The notes under the pieces were generated by a model, which was given only the letters and a program-made list of their open reading frames with translations, made no database searches and was not told where the DNA came from. The translations under genes and the position numbers were made by a program. Shown one piece after another: positions 16,892 to 26,500 of a DNA stretch of 64,000 nt (its first letter is position 1; the number at the start of each line of letters is the position of its first letter). The stretch is from Chitinophaga sp. CF118 (GTDB lineage Bacteria; Bacteroidota; Bacteroidia; Chitinophagales; Chitinophagaceae). The DNA is taken from positions 372,001-436,000 of the forward strand of contig NZ_FOMK01000005.1 in assembly GCF_900112615.1 (NCBI RefSeq). The letters run 5' to 3'.

Positions 16892-17767
16892 TTAGCCTAA
16901 AAAAGTCAACTCTTCTTTTGAAAGCGAAATGTCAGTTGCTTTTATATTTTCTTCCAGATGTTGGATGGATGTAGTTCCCGGAATGGGTAGTATCCACGCA
17001 GATTGATGAAGCAGCCACGCGATGTTGAGCTGCGCAACAGTGACACCTTTAGCATCAGCTACCTCTTTCATCTTGTTCTGCTCAGTTGGCAGAGACGTTT
17101 GGAGTGAAAAATAAGGAACAAAAGGAATCTGATGTTTCTCGCACAAAGAGAGTATCTCACCTCCCTGCATTCCGTAAGGACTGTTAGGATCAGTAACCCG
17201 TTGAGTATAGCTATACATATTTTCTACGCTGGCAATTGTACCCATTGTAATGGCGGTGTTAAACTGATCAATGGTCGCATTAGTAAGTCCTAAATGCAGG
17301 ATTTTACCCTCTCTCTGCAGCTCTAACATGGTGGCAAAGGATTCTTCATAATCTCCCGGACTATTCAATGCCTTTCCAAAATGCACCAGGGGCAGCTGCT
17401 CCAGTTTCAATTCTTTAAGGTTGTTTTCTACACTTCTCTTTAATTCTTCAGGCTTACTGTATGGTAGCCAGCTTTTGTCAGCCCCTCGTATCGCTCCAAC
17501 CTTTGTAGCAATAATAAGGTTAGCAGGGTAAGGATACAATGCATCTGCCAAAAGTCGATTGGTTACCCCGGGGCCATAAAAATCTGCGGTATCGAAAAAG
17601 TTGACACCCAACTCTACGGCTCTTCTCAAAAGTGCAATGGCCCCATCGCGGTCTCGTGGTTCGCCCCATACTTCGTTACCAGTTAGGCGCATGGTTCCGT
17701 AACCTGGTGTACGGGCGGTTAGAGGGCTTGCCGTGCCCGCTCCAATAGTGATTATTCTATTACTCAT
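16892..17767 (-). CDS. Aldo/keto reductase family oxidoreductase
   Basis: A 291-residue AKR. Visible tetrad: Asp and Tyr in FFDTADFYGPGVTNRLL, Lys in LIIATKVGA, His in LPLVHFGKAL. The C-terminal cofactor segment is ILPIPGTTSIQHLEENI. It is shorter than the two other YhdN-like AKRs in this window and belongs to a different subgroup. The start codon overlaps the stop of an AraC-type relic by ATGA, suggesting that the reductase was once translationally coupled to its regulator. Confidence 0.9.
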   Translation of the reverse strand: MSNRIITIGAGTASPLTARTPGYGTMRLTGNEVWGEPRDRDGAIALLRRAVELGVNFFDTADFYGPGVTNRLLADALYPYPANLIIATKVGAIRGADKSWLPYSKPEELKRSVENNLKELKLEQLPLVHFGKALNSPGDYEESFATMLELQREGKILHLGLTNATIDQFNTAITMGTIASVENMYSYTQRVTDPNSPYGMQGGEILSLCEKHQIPFVPYFSLQTSLPTEQNKMKEVADAKGVTVAQLNIAWLLHQSAWILPIPGTTSIQHLEENIKATDISLSKEELTFLG

Positions 17768-18000
17768 TTTAGTTTATTTTTTCTTTTTAAATGAAATGTC
17801 CACTCTGGATGATTGACTATAGATTTCTTGTATGATGAAGGAGTTATTCCCACGAACCTTTTGAAGAACCTGGTAAAATTTGAAACATCATAATCCAGCT
17901 TGTAAGCTATCGTTCCGATGGGCAAAGCTGTATCGGCCAGTAGCTTTTTAGCTTCCAGTAAGATTCTTTGCTCATAGAAGTAGCAGGCATGGTGCCCCGT
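17764..18000 (-). pseudogene. AraC-family regulator relic (C-terminal DNA-binding domain)
   Basis: On the minus strand a frame reads YEQRILLEAKKLLADTALPI then GTIAYKLDYDVSNFTRFFK and RFVGITPSSYKK, the C-terminal double HTH of an AraC protein, ending in a TGA that overlaps the AKR start (ATGA). An in-frame TAG lies upstream of the HHACYFYEQ segment and no ligand-binding domain can be read, so only the DNA-binding half remains. It is fused to unrelated sequence at about 18000. Confidence 0.8.
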
Positions 18001-18195
18001 TTCCTACTTCTATCTTAGCCATCATTTCGTCTTGTATTACTGTTGTAAAAGTATAGAGGATGATTGATACAAAATGGTGAGGTATCAAGTATTTGCTTTA
18101 GTCTGCACAATATTTTCAATGATATAAATGAAGATTACCACCAATTGTTAAAGATGAGTGTGGAACACCTCGGGTAATGAAGTACTCCACTATAT

Positions 18196-18252
18196 GGTTG
18201 GACTAGCGTAGGTATTGGCTGAAAATAAAAAAGAGAAACATCTCAGATGTTA
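18196..18252 (-). repeat. R element, degenerate partial copy
   Basis: The left part matches the pre-hairpin segment of the R copy at 57829: GGACTAGC, then TATTGGCTGAAAATAAAAA. A decayed hairpin follows (GAGAAACATCTCAGATGTT). The conserved GTACAACGGACCGG tail is missing, so this is a 5' fragment. It lies between an AraC relic and the hxlR-type gene. Confidence 0.5.
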
Positions 18253-18272
18253 CGCTGTCATCATAAAAGAAC

Positions 18273-18659
18273 TTAATTTTTGTTTTGCTGTGGATGCTTT
18301 GAGTACATCTTCCGGTGTTTTGTAATAGTCTCTTTGTTTTTTAAAGCCCAATCTGCCAAACCTTCTATATAGGGAACAAGGCTGTTACCCAGAGTGGTCA
18401 ACTCATATTCCACGCGTGGGGGTACTTCCGCGTATAATTTTCGCACTATTAATCCGTCTTTTTCCAGTGACCGCAATGATGCCGTTTGCATCTTTTGTGA
18501 GATGTTACTGATATGGCTACTGATCTCTGTGAACCGTAACTTTCCTTTGCTGCCAAGCAGACATAAAATAAGAATAGACCATTTATCGCCAAACCTGTCT
18601 AGTATGTCTCGGATAGGGCAATCAACATGATCCATATATTTTTCCATATTATTTTCCAT
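18273..18659 (-). CDS. HxlR-family winged-helix transcriptional regulator
   Basis: A 128-residue protein with the HxlR hallmarks: an N-terminal Cys in DHVDCPIRDILDRFGDKWSILIL, recognition-helix region LRFTEISSHISNISQKMQTASLRSLEKDGLI, and wing PPRVEYELTTLGNSLVP. HxlR proteins are dimeric sensors of electrophiles or redox stress, often acting through that Cys. The gene is divergent from an NmrA/YtfG-like quinone-oxidoreductase-type gene 162 nt away, a common regulator-target layout. Confidence 0.92.
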   Translation of the reverse strand: MENNMEKYMDHVDCPIRDILDRFGDKWSILILCLLGSKGKLRFTEISSHISNISQKMQTASLRSLEKDGLIVRKLYAEVPPRVEYELTTLGNSLVPYIEGLADWALKNKETITKHRKMYSKHPQQNKN

Positions 18660-18722
18660 TTTATCAGATTGGTTGTCAGCAATTGTTTCGTCAAGGTAAG
18701 TAGCTAAGGTTCAGGTGCCATA

Positions 18723-18768
18723 TTGGAAATACCCTTATTGTGTATCTACTTTTACCACCTCAAAAGTA
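18723..18768 (+). promoter_or_regulatory. Promoter and HxlR operator candidate in the divergent region
   Basis: A TTGG at 18723-18726 lies about 20 bp before TACTTTTA (18747-18754), resembling the Bacteroidota -33/-7 pair. The -7 box is one arm of an inverted repeat TACTTTT (18747-18753) / AAAAGTA (18762-18768), suggesting that HxlR binding would block transcription of the oxidoreductase gene at 18821. Confidence 0.4.
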
Positions 18769-18820
18769 ACTGGCATTACAGTAACAAACAAAGACAATAA
18801 TATTCAAAACTCACACAAAG

Positions 18821-19681
18821 ATGATTTTAATTACCGGCGCAACAGGCCATTTAGGTGGAACAACTCTTGATTTTCTTTTGAAGAAAGAAAATATTAGCAG
18901 CATTGTAGCTATGGCAAGAGACTCAGTAAAGGCAGCTACATTAACAACAAAGGGAATAGAAATACGGATAGCTGATTATAACGATTATGGTTCATTGGTA
19001 CAGGCATTTGAGGGAGTGGACATATTATTGTTTGTTTCATCTGCATCCCCGGAGAGCAGTGAACGAAAACAGCAGCACATCAATGTGATCAATGCAGCAA
19101 AAGAAAATAAAATCAAACATGTTGTTTATACAAGCGTGTTGAAAGCTTCTGACACAGCAAAATTCCTTCCTGCTATTGAACATTGTCATACAGAACAGTA
19201 TCTTCAGCAAACCGGTATTCCCTACACTATTTTTCGCAACACAATGTATGCAGAAGCGGTACCTCAATTATTGGGTAATGCCCTGGAAAGTGGAACATGG
19301 TATTTTCCTGCAGGCAATGCCAAAAATAATTTTGCTTCCAGAACGGACATCGCGGAGGCGTTAGCTAATGTTATCAGCCAGCCATTGCCGCATCAAAATA
19401 AGGTATATGAAATTGCTTCCGGCCAATCTTATTCCTGTGGTGAAATTGCTGCGATGATTAGCTACAATACCGGCAAGCCACTAATATATAGCACCATTTC
19501 GCTTGAAATGATGAAAAAAGAAATGAAGAAAGTCGGAGTTCCTGAAACTATTATTGCTATGGTATCAAGCGGTATTGAAGCTATTGATGCCGGCGAGTTT
19601 GATATAACAGATACTTCACTTGAAAACATACTAGGCAGGAAGCCTGTTGATCTAAAAGATTGCCTGAAAATGCTGGTGTAA
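18821..19681 (+). CDS. NmrA-like NAD(P)H-binding oxidoreductase (QorB/YtfG type)
   Basis: A 286-residue atypical short-chain dehydrogenase. The N-terminal cofactor motif ITGATGHLGGTTLDFLL (GxxGxxG) is followed by SSASPESSERKQQHINVINAAKENKIKHVVYTS, as in E. coli QorB. The usual SDR catalytic YxxxK is not conserved, as is normal in this group. Probably an NADPH-dependent quinone reductase. Divergent to an hxlR-type gene, the likely regulator. Confidence 0.9.
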   Translation: MILITGATGHLGGTTLDFLLKKENISSIVAMARDSVKAATLTTKGIEIRIADYNDYGSLVQAFEGVDILLFVSSASPESSERKQQHINVINAAKENKIKHVVYTSVLKASDTAKFLPAIEHCHTEQYLQQTGIPYTIFRNTMYAEAVPQLLGNALESGTWYFPAGNAKNNFASRTDIAEALANVISQPLPHQNKVYEIASGQSYSCGEIAAMISYNTGKPLIYSTISLEMMKKEMKKVGVPETIIAMVSSGIEAIDAGEFDITDTSLENILGRKPVDLKDCLKMLV

Positions 19682-20100
19682 AGAAACGTTATTCATCCTC
19701 CGTCTTACCAGATTTTGGAATTATTTAAATAAAAAGGGTTGCTCAAGTGAGCACCCCTTCTTCGTGTACCACTGACCGGACAAATGTTGAACTTTGGGTG
19801 GGTGATTTTAGGCGGATATGTAGCCTGAGAGAAATAGGGATTATTATTAATCTTTATAGAACAAAGGCGGTCAGGAGGAGTGATGTGAGGGTAGAAAAGA
19901 TATGGCATAAAATGTTAATGAATATGATAGCCGAATTATAAAGATGGGTTTGTTAACAACATTATCATTCATGCTCTCTTGTTGTTTTCCCTTCTTACAT
20001 TGAAAAGAGCTATCCTTATTGGTAATTAAGGTGAATTTGGCTTTGCAAAAGTGAAGATTGGCTTTTGAAATTATAAAGGTTATCTTTATTTTTGCAAAAT
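19682..20100. other. Intergenic region with R element and short direct repeats
   Basis: Contents: an R element (19731-19810), about 220 bp with no recognisable coding, then a tandem imperfect repeat beginning GTGAA and containing TTGGCTTT at 20031-20050 and 20051-20070, directly upstream of the ATPase gene. The repeats could be operator or promoter sites. No protein with family features is seen on either strand. Confidence 0.5.
19731..19810 (-). repeat. R element copy 1
   Basis: Hairpin AAGGGTTGCTC / GAGCACCCCTT (19734-19759) followed by tail TGTACCACTGACCGGACAA, TGTTGAACTT, TGGGTGG and GATTTT up to 19810. The hairpin sequence resembles the terminator of the tRNA-Glu gene at 21444. Read on the minus strand, a T-run follows the hairpin, so it can act as a terminator in that direction. 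Confidence 0.8.
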
Positions 20101-21357
20101 ATGAAAACATTACCCCGCCATATTACCCCACGATTGCTACAGGCTCTAAATGTAAGTCCTGTAGTTTTCCTGAATGGAGCAAGGCAATCCGGTAAAAGTA
20201 CGCTCGTACAAAATCTTCGGGAACAAATTGGTAGTAATAACCCTGCGGCTTATGTCTCCTTTGATCGCCCTACGCAAATGGCGGCAGCGGCATCAGCTCC
20301 GGAAAGTTTTTTATCTGCTTATAAAGACACTTTAATCATTGATGAGGTTCAGCTTGTCCCTGAACTTTTCCGTGCTCTAAAGGTTGTCGTTGATGAATTA
20401 CGATTACACGATAAAGCAAATGCGAATGGCCGGTATCTTTTAACAGGCTCCGCCAATATTCTAGCCTTGCCAAAATTATCTGATCCACTTGTGGGACGTA
20501 TGACAGTCCTTACACTTTATCCTTTTTGTACGGCAGAGGCCTCACAAGGCAAAGGAAACGGATTGGATAGACTGGTTAATCTTGACTTTGCTAATATCAG
20601 TAACCGTGGATTAAGTATCACTGACGCCATAAAACTAGCAACCTTTCCAGAAATCGCTGATAAAAGTGCTAGTGAGCGGGGAATATGGTTTGATGGATAC
20701 CTTACTACTATTTTGCAGCGGGACGTGCGGCTTCTGGCAGAGTTGGAAAAAATATCTGTTCTTCCTAACCTCCTGCGCATTCTGGCAATTCGCTCAGGTA
20801 GTCTTTTGAATGATGCAGATGTTGCTCGTGATATAGGTCTTAATCCTGTAACGTCGAAATTCTATCGCAATATCTTAAAAATGATGTTTCTGAATTTTGA
20901 TGTTGAGCCATGGTATCGCAATATTGGTAAGAGGCTTGTCAAATCGCCGAAGGGTTATCTGACGGATACATTGATGCTTTGCCATATGTTGGATTTAAAT
21001 CTGGAAGATATTGAAAAAAATAAGCCGGATCTTTTCGGGCATGTCCTCGAGAATTATATCGCCACGGAACTCACAAAGCTGTTGACCTTTAGTGAAACGA
21101 AAGCAAAGCTTTTCCATTTCAGGACAAGCGATGGAAAAGAAGCTGATTTTGTATTGGAAAAACCGGATGGCTCTGTGTTTGCTATAGAAATAAAAAAATC
21201 AGAGTCGGTCAATATTCACGATTTCAAAGGAATTCAGACATTGGCGGAACTTACAGAAAAAGAGTTTATAGGAGGAGCGGTGCTGTATTCAGGAAAGGAA
21301 GTTGTCCCTTTTGGAAAAAATCTCTGGGCTGTTCCTTTTCATATATTATGGCAATAA
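20101..21357 (+). CDS. AAA ATPase with DUF4143 (AAA_14 family), copy A
   Basis: The start is placed at ATG 20101 (MKTLPRHITPRLLQALN); a TTG 9 nt upstream is less likely. The 418-residue product has an AAA_14 domain with Walker A VVFLNGARQSGKSTLVQ, Walker B DTLIIDEVQLVPELF and sensor-like YLLTGSANIL, then the C-terminal DUF4143 nuclease-like domain with FHFRTSDGKEADFVLE and IEIKKSES, the E-x-D/IEIK arrangement of PD-(D/E)XK folds. These ATPases are abundant in Bacteroidota and have no established role. It is flanked by an R element and tRNA-Glu and differs clearly from copy B (56547-57716). Confidence 0.9.
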   Translation: MKTLPRHITPRLLQALNVSPVVFLNGARQSGKSTLVQNLREQIGSNNPAAYVSFDRPTQMAAAASAPESFLSAYKDTLIIDEVQLVPELFRALKVVVDELRLHDKANANGRYLLTGSANILALPKLSDPLVGRMTVLTLYPFCTAEASQGKGNGLDRLVNLDFANISNRGLSITDAIKLATFPEIADKSASERGIWFDGYLTTILQRDVRLLAELEKISVLPNLLRILAIRSGSLLNDADVARDIGLNPVTSKFYRNILKMMFLNFDVEPWYRNIGKRLVKSPKGYLTDTLMLCHMLDLNLEDIEKNKPDLFGHVLENYIATELTKLLTFSETKAKLFHFRTSDGKEADFVLEKPDGSVFAIEIKKSESVNIHDFKGIQTLAELTEKEFIGGAVLYSGKEVVPFGKNLWAVPFHILWQ

Positions 21358-21409
21358 TGCGGTTGAAATTCCAGATTGGGTGTATAATGGTAAGGTAGTC
21401 AAAATAAAA

Positions 21410-21434
21410 AAGGTTGCTCAATTTGAGCAACCTT
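21410..21434 (-). terminator. Terminator of tRNA-Glu (first copy)
   Basis: Arms AAGGTTGCTCA (21410-21420) and TGAGCAACCTT (21424-21434) pair perfectly with a short loop; on the minus strand a T-rich run (from AAAATAAAAA) follows. It lies 10 nt after the tRNA 3' end. The stem sequence recurs in R copies 1 and 2. Confidence 0.85.
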
Positions 21435-21443
21435 CTTTTCGTG

Positions 21444-21515
21444 TACCGCGTACGGGAGTCGAACCCGTCATTCCTCCGTGAAAGGGAGGTGTATTAACCG
21501 ATTTACCAACGCGGC
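21444..21515 (-). tRNA. tRNA-Glu (anticodon TTC)
   Basis: On the minus strand the sequence folds as a 72-nt cloverleaf: acceptor GCCGCGT pairs with ACGCGGT, the anticodon stem is CCTCC/GGAGG around loop CTTTCAC (anticodon TTC), and the T arm is GACGGGTTCGACTCCCGT. The discriminator base is A; CCA is not encoded. An identical copy lies at 59303-59374. Confidence 0.95.
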
Positions 21516-21533
21516 ATTTCGTGTTTGGGATGG

Positions 21534-21563
21534 CAAAGGTATGAAAATACTGAATCATTCAAA
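21534..21563 (-). promoter_or_regulatory. Promoter of tRNA-Glu (first copy)
   Basis: On the minus strand TTTG (21560-21563), 18 bp spacer, then TACCTTTG (21534-21541), 19 nt before the tRNA 5' end. This matches the Bacteroidota sigma-70 consensus TTTG-N19-TAnnTTTG. Confidence 0.75.
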
Positions 21564-21699
21564 ATTTATTTTTGAATACAAAACAGAAATACTTGTATGC
21601 ACCGATTTTCCATGTTTTGAAATTTGATTATCAAGACTATATGGGATGTTTAAAAGACAGCTGTAAATATGTAAATGAAGGAGTTACCTTTGGAGTATT

Positions 21700-22086
21700 A
21701 TGAGAAAGCTTAACATCCTGATCGCAGAAAATGATGCAAAAGGGAAGGTATTCATTAAAGAAACCTTTGAAGGTTCCGGTCTCTTCAATGTATTAGCCAT
21801 AGCAGAAAATGGAGATGAACTGAAGAGTATTATGGAGGAGTCGGATATCTTTTACCCTGACCTTATCCTGTCTGACGTTGTTCCAGGATACGATGTATTG
21901 TATTATATAAAAACAAGTGAGGCATTCAGAGAAATCCCTGTAGTCACGTTTGCCAGTTCACCTGCTGATGATAATATAAAAAAATGTCAGCAACTGGGAG
22001 CCGTGAGGCATTTTGAAAAACCGGATAATGAAGCCCGGTACCATGAGTTTGCCAAAGAACTATATGGATTCATTTCTGACGACTAA
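21700..22086 (+). CDS. Single-domain response regulator (receiver)
   Basis: A 128-residue stand-alone CheY-like receiver. The phospho-acceptor is D59 in DLILSDVVPGYDV and the conserved Lys is in RHFEKPDN. The usual acidic pair at the N-terminus reads AENDA, so one of the two metal-binding acids may be shifted or replaced. No output domain and no adjacent kinase, so the partner is unknown. A terminator follows at 22117-22149. Confidence 0.85.
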   Translation: MRKLNILIAENDAKGKVFIKETFEGSGLFNVLAIAENGDELKSIMEESDIFYPDLILSDVVPGYDVLYYIKTSEAFREIPVVTFASSPADDNIKKCQQLGAVRHFEKPDNEARYHEFAKELYGFISDD

Positions 22087-22116
22087 CAATCAACCCAGGG
22101 TACATGGCAACAAAAA

Positions 22117-22149
22117 GAGAGCGCATCAAAAAGATGATACGCCCTCTAT
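22117..22149 (+). terminator. Terminator after the receiver gene
   Basis: AGAGAGCGCATC / GATACGCCCTCT form an imperfect stem with an A-rich loop, followed on the + strand by ATTTTTTAT. It lies 30 nt after the receiver stop and 30 nt before the convergent GH16 gene end, so it may serve both. Confidence 0.65.
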
Positions 22150-22178
22150 TTTTTATATGAACTGAAATGTCCTCAATA

Positions 22179-22967
22179 TTACGCTGCCGTAAATTTGAAA
22201 GAGTGAATGATAATTTCTACTTCTGTCTGATTTGAAGGAGCATTGCCTCCATACAACCATAGATTCATGTGTACTGGTAATGCGAGTGTACTTACATTGT
22301 ATCCACTGGGGGTAGTCCATGGGAAGAATGCGTTTGCCGGAGCTGTTGTATGTCCGTGGTATCCTTTGAAAGATACGGCAGTACTGGTGCGGGTGAATGT
22401 ATGAGTGGTATAGGTACCATTCAAGGCCAACTCATAAGATTGAGAAACGTTGCCTGATCCTGAAGCCGGATATACAGTGTAATTAAAGTTAGGCCATGCA
22501 TTGTTACCCCAACGTGCAAATTCGATATCTACTTCATGATGACCATCATCACCAGCTTTGTAGTTAAACAGGCCCAGTACAATGTTTTTATCCAGTTTGT
22601 CTACAGCGCCTTCTACTTCCCATACATAAGAACCGTAACCGAAAGATTGGGTGGTAGTTACTTCTGAGCATAACCATCTGCCGGTAGTAGCATCTTTTCT
22701 GATTTTCAGATGCAGGAAACCGTTAGCATCTACCCATACATTGCTGGAACTGTTGCTCCAGTAGTTTGGACCAGGACCGGAAGTACCGGACTGTGTTCTT
22801 ACTTCCCAGGTATAACCGCTGAAACTGATGGTAGAAGCTGCAGCAACAGATTTGCGGGCCGACTCGTTTTGTACTGTTGTTTGTGGGGCGGGGGTGTTTT
22901 GAACAACCTCTTTACTACAGCTGGATAATACAGCCAAAGAGATGATCAGCATTGCAATTTTGTGCAT
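22179..22967 (-). CDS. GH16-fold lipoprotein (putative beta-glucanase)
   Basis: The start is placed at 22967 (MHKIAMLIISLAVLSSCSKE), which gives a lipoprotein signal with lipid Cys17; an upstream Met at 23042 would bury it. The 262-residue product has a Thr/Gln-rich linker to about residue 45 and then a GH16 jelly roll: SFGYGSYVWEVEG and the catalytic signature HHEVDIEFARWG with E145, D147 and E149 (ExDxE without the beta-bulge residue). The family cleaves beta-1,3/1,4-glucans or galactans; exact substrate cannot be read. Surface or periplasmic lipoprotein, monocistronic. Confidence 0.85.
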   Translation of the reverse strand: MHKIAMLIISLAVLSSCSKEVVQNTPAPQTTVQNESARKSVAAASTISFSGYTWEVRTQSGTSGPGPNYWSNSSSNVWVDANGFLHLKIRKDATTGRWLCSEVTTTQSFGYGSYVWEVEGAVDKLDKNIVLGLFNYKAGDDGHHEVDIEFARWGNNAWPNFNYTVYPASGSGNVSQSYELALNGTYTTHTFTRTSTAVSFKGYHGHTTAPANAFFPWTTPSGYNVSTLALPVHMNLWLYGGNAPSNQTEVEIIIHSFKFTAA

Positions 22968-23113
22968 AAAAGAATGGTTTATTTTAAGGTGAAAAAAATA
23001 TATGGATAGGTTTTCCTGCGCAGGTGTCTGTAATAATGACAATCTAAAAATGTTAAACTTTGATGTTGGGCTAAACTTTTTGGGGGATAATAAAAAAAGC
23101 CCCTCAGGGCTTT

Positions 23114-23485
23114 CTACATTTTTTGCGGTGCTTTGTTATAATAAAACTTTTCACTTTCCACCAGTCCTTCGTGCCAGTGCTGTACAGATACCTCAATCCG
23201 CCGACTTGTTTTATTCGTTTCCTTATTGGTGATCAGAAGTTCCCACTCACTAAATACAACATTCCTTTCTTCATTAATAGCCTGATCAATAAGGGTACTT
23301 ACTAATTTAAATGTTTCCAGTAGCATCTTCTCATACGCTATGCATGCTTCTTTTCCTTTTCTTGGTGTATCCTCATTTTCCTGCATCTGCACATCATGTG
23401 CATAGAATAACTCCATTGCCTTTACTGTTTCATCATTTATGATCAGCTCATTCAGAGCTAGTACATTATCTTTTAAAGTTTTCAT
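23114..23485 (-). CDS. SnoaL-like / NTF2-fold protein
   Basis: A 123-residue cytoplasmic protein with a cone-shaped alpha+beta barrel pattern: MKTLKDNVLALNELI, ELFYAHDVQMQENEDTPRKGKEACIAYEK and a last strand VSVQHWHEGLVESEKFYYN. SnoaL-like members include isomerases, hydratases and non-enzymatic binding proteins; no specific role can be assigned. It sits between the GH16 and GH99-like genes, all on the minus strand, with gaps too large to call an operon. Confidence 0.75.
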   Translation of the reverse strand: MKTLKDNVLALNELIINDETVKAMELFYAHDVQMQENEDTPRKGKEACIAYEKMLLETFKLVSTLIDQAINEERNVVFSEWELLITNKETNKTSRRIEVSVQHWHEGLVESEKFYYNKAPQKM

Positions 23486-23513
23486 TGATTAAAGTTACGA
23501 ATAACTTCAATAT

Positions 23514-23546
23514 GGAAGCTGCCCCCACTGTCAGGAGACAGCTTCC
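23514..23546 (-). terminator. Hairpin after the GH99-like gene
   Basis: GGAAGCTG (23514-23521) and CAGCTTCC (23539-23546) pair over 8 bp. It lies 27 nt after the minus-strand stop of the large secreted protein. A strong T-run is missing, so termination efficiency is uncertain. Confidence 0.4.
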
Positions 23547-23572
23547 CGGGGTTACATCATGCGAGGACATTA

Positions 23573-26500
23573 TTAATAAACAACTAATTTTTTTGTTTCA
23601 GTTGTACCGCCTGCCATAATCTTTACCATATAAATTCCAGAAGTCAGATCCGTCAGGGTAACATTCAATCGTTGCTGACCTGACTGGGAATTAACCCTGG
23701 CAGACTTCACTACATCACCATGCATGTTGGCAATCTGGATCACTACAGGCGATGGTGTTTTCAATTCATAACTAACAATCACGTAAGAACTGGCAGGGTT
23801 AGGATATACTTTTAATCCTGCTTGCAGGATGATAGGTTCTTTTACAACGTAAGCCATTCTTGCAGATGAAAGCGCGGTCCAGTTAAAGGTTTCCCAGCCG
23901 CCGATAGCTGTGCGGTTACAATTCATGGCAGCGGCGCCATTTTCTGAGCAGGCATATGTTCCTGCGGTTCCCTGTAATGCTACCAAGTTATTATTGAGTT
24001 CTATCCAGGTAAATTTTGTATCGTTATTGATGGCGGTACCTGTGCAATACATCGGGCTTGCAGATGTAACATATAATCCATTATTCCCTTTCAACGCGAT
24101 AGCGCCATTGCCGGCATCCACTACTTCAAAGTTTTCCCACACACCAACGCTGGTTCTGTTGCAGTTCATAGCAGTAGTTCCATTTTCGGAAGAAACATAA
24201 AAACCGCCATTCATTAATGATATAGTGCTTCCGATAGGAGCTTTGGTAGTAGTTGTAGTGGTATCTTTAGCATCTTCAATAATAATATCATCAAAGTATG
24301 CAGTGAAATTTCCGTTTAAAGAAGGATTATCGTAAGCGATAATAATACCGTTGATCTCATCACCTATCAGCTCTCCCTTACCAATCTGGCAGCTGAATTT
24401 CTCCCATGCGCCAACGGTACCCCTGGCTGTGGAGGGATGCATTATATTCCCCTTATTGTCTTTGTATGCGGTTAGATTACGCAGCACTTTACCTGATTTA
24501 AAGGAGAGATCCACTGAAGTATATTTACCGGGATTGCTCACTGTATATTTCCAGAAGCTCAGTTGTTGGTTTGCTTTTACCGCAATCTTTGTTTCTGATA
24601 TTTTGTAATAATAGTTAGATGCTCCAGTGGCAGTACCATTAATTTTTACAGAGTAAATACCATTTTTAGTGAAAGTTGGTTCGTTTACGATAGCTACTGT
24701 AGTATTGCTTACTGATGTTCCGGACAGTAAGGTATTCTTATAGAAGCAGGCATCAATGGGAGAGATGATATCCTTTGCTACATTATCTATAAGACATTTG
24801 GCTACCCTGCTTTCAAAGCTATTCCTGTAATAAATAGGACCATTCGAATAAGGAATAGGTATTTCTGCTGGTGTAGTTGTACTGGTGAGCATCCTTGATG
24901 CAGCCCCTGCCAGTCGCAGGTAATAGTCGGACGAAGTCCAGATACCATCCATAGAAAGAGTTCCGAAATACTGATCGGTAGGAATATCAAAATAATCTGT
25001 TGCCGCACTGATGATATTGGTAGACTCTTCAAATTCATCCAGCATAGCAAAATACATTGACTGAATGCCCAGACTTTTTATGTTGCGTGCCTGTTTCCAG
25101 AGGAATTGTCCGCCTAATCTTTTTGTATCGTTAGGATATCCGTAAACATGTTGTGACCATGCACTTCCGGGAAATATCACCGGATAAAAATCCATTCCAT
25201 TCTGATCACAGTATTGTTTGTCGGGGATCATGTAATCTGTTCTGAAACTATTGGCGCCAGTTGTATCGCTATATACTCCTACAGTCCAGGGAGAGATCAT
25301 GTTGTAAGCCTTATACACGTCGGCAAAATCTTTACGGGAGCCACCGTCCATCAGTCGCCAGTCGCGCGGTACACCCGCAATTACATAACAACCTCTGTCT
25401 TTGAAAAATTGCGCAAGTGCTAATGCCTGTGCTTTATCAACAGTAATAGTTGAATATCCCAATCCCCATAATTCAACTACGGGTTTGCCATTTACAGTAG
25501 CGTATGCAGATGATGAAGTAAGCGCATAAATCTGTTCCATCTGGTATACCCAATCTCTTTTGATCCCATCTACAAGATCATCTGATAATCCCGCGCCGTT
25601 ATTAATATCCGGCATACAATACATCACATAGAATGACCGGCCATTTGCTTCACAGGCATTTTTAATATTTACATAATAATCATCCGAAGAAGTATATTTT
25701 AGATCTTTGCCCACGGGAGCATTTCTTTGAATAGCTACACCATCAAAACCAGCTTTCTGAAGTAATGACATCTGTACGTCGATAACACTTTTATCTGTAG
25801 AGTTGTACAATTTAGCCGGACTACCATTTCCCAGGTTTGCAAAGTTGGTAGGGTACATGGTTACATTAGCATTGTTCTGATAATCTGCCAGATAAGGGAA
25901 TGTTTCTGTGTTATGATTTCCTCTTCCTGCAGCTGGCAGCATACCATATGCCCAATGGCTCCAGTCTTTCGGCTGTGGACCAGCTTCGTGCCAGAGCTGA
26001 TAACCTGCATATGATTTGCCTTTAAATTCGGTAGGATTATTAGGTTTGGCAGGAACTGGCTGTGCATCAGGTGTTAATGCTCCTATATATACAGTTATGT
26101 CTTTGATGTAATTATCTTCGCTACCGAAGCCCATTCTGATGTCGCCACCATAACCCATAGAGCCGTCGAATCCGGCATCATTGATAATTACAAGACGGGT
26201 GATCCATTTTTTTGTATTTGATTTTTTAAAGTCGGCGCCACCCCAGCCGGTGCCGGTCCGCGTATAGTTCAGCCACAGGTAGCTCATACTGTTATCATAG
26301 TAGGTGATAGACAGAATGATCTTTTTTGCAGTGGAAGGGACAGCCGTTCGGTTACAGTTTACATACATAAATTTACCTGCTGGAATCTTTCTGCATGGAA
26401 CGCCATCAATGGTAGTAATTTCAGTATATCCTTCTCCGGTAGTATTTGTCTCAATGCCGAACGACATGTTGGATGCTACTACAGGATTGGTAAATTTTAT

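Noticed and set aside
18196..18252. Terminator of the hxlR-type gene
   Set aside because: The hairpin is decayed and its flank matches the R element left part, so it is listed as a partial repeat instead.
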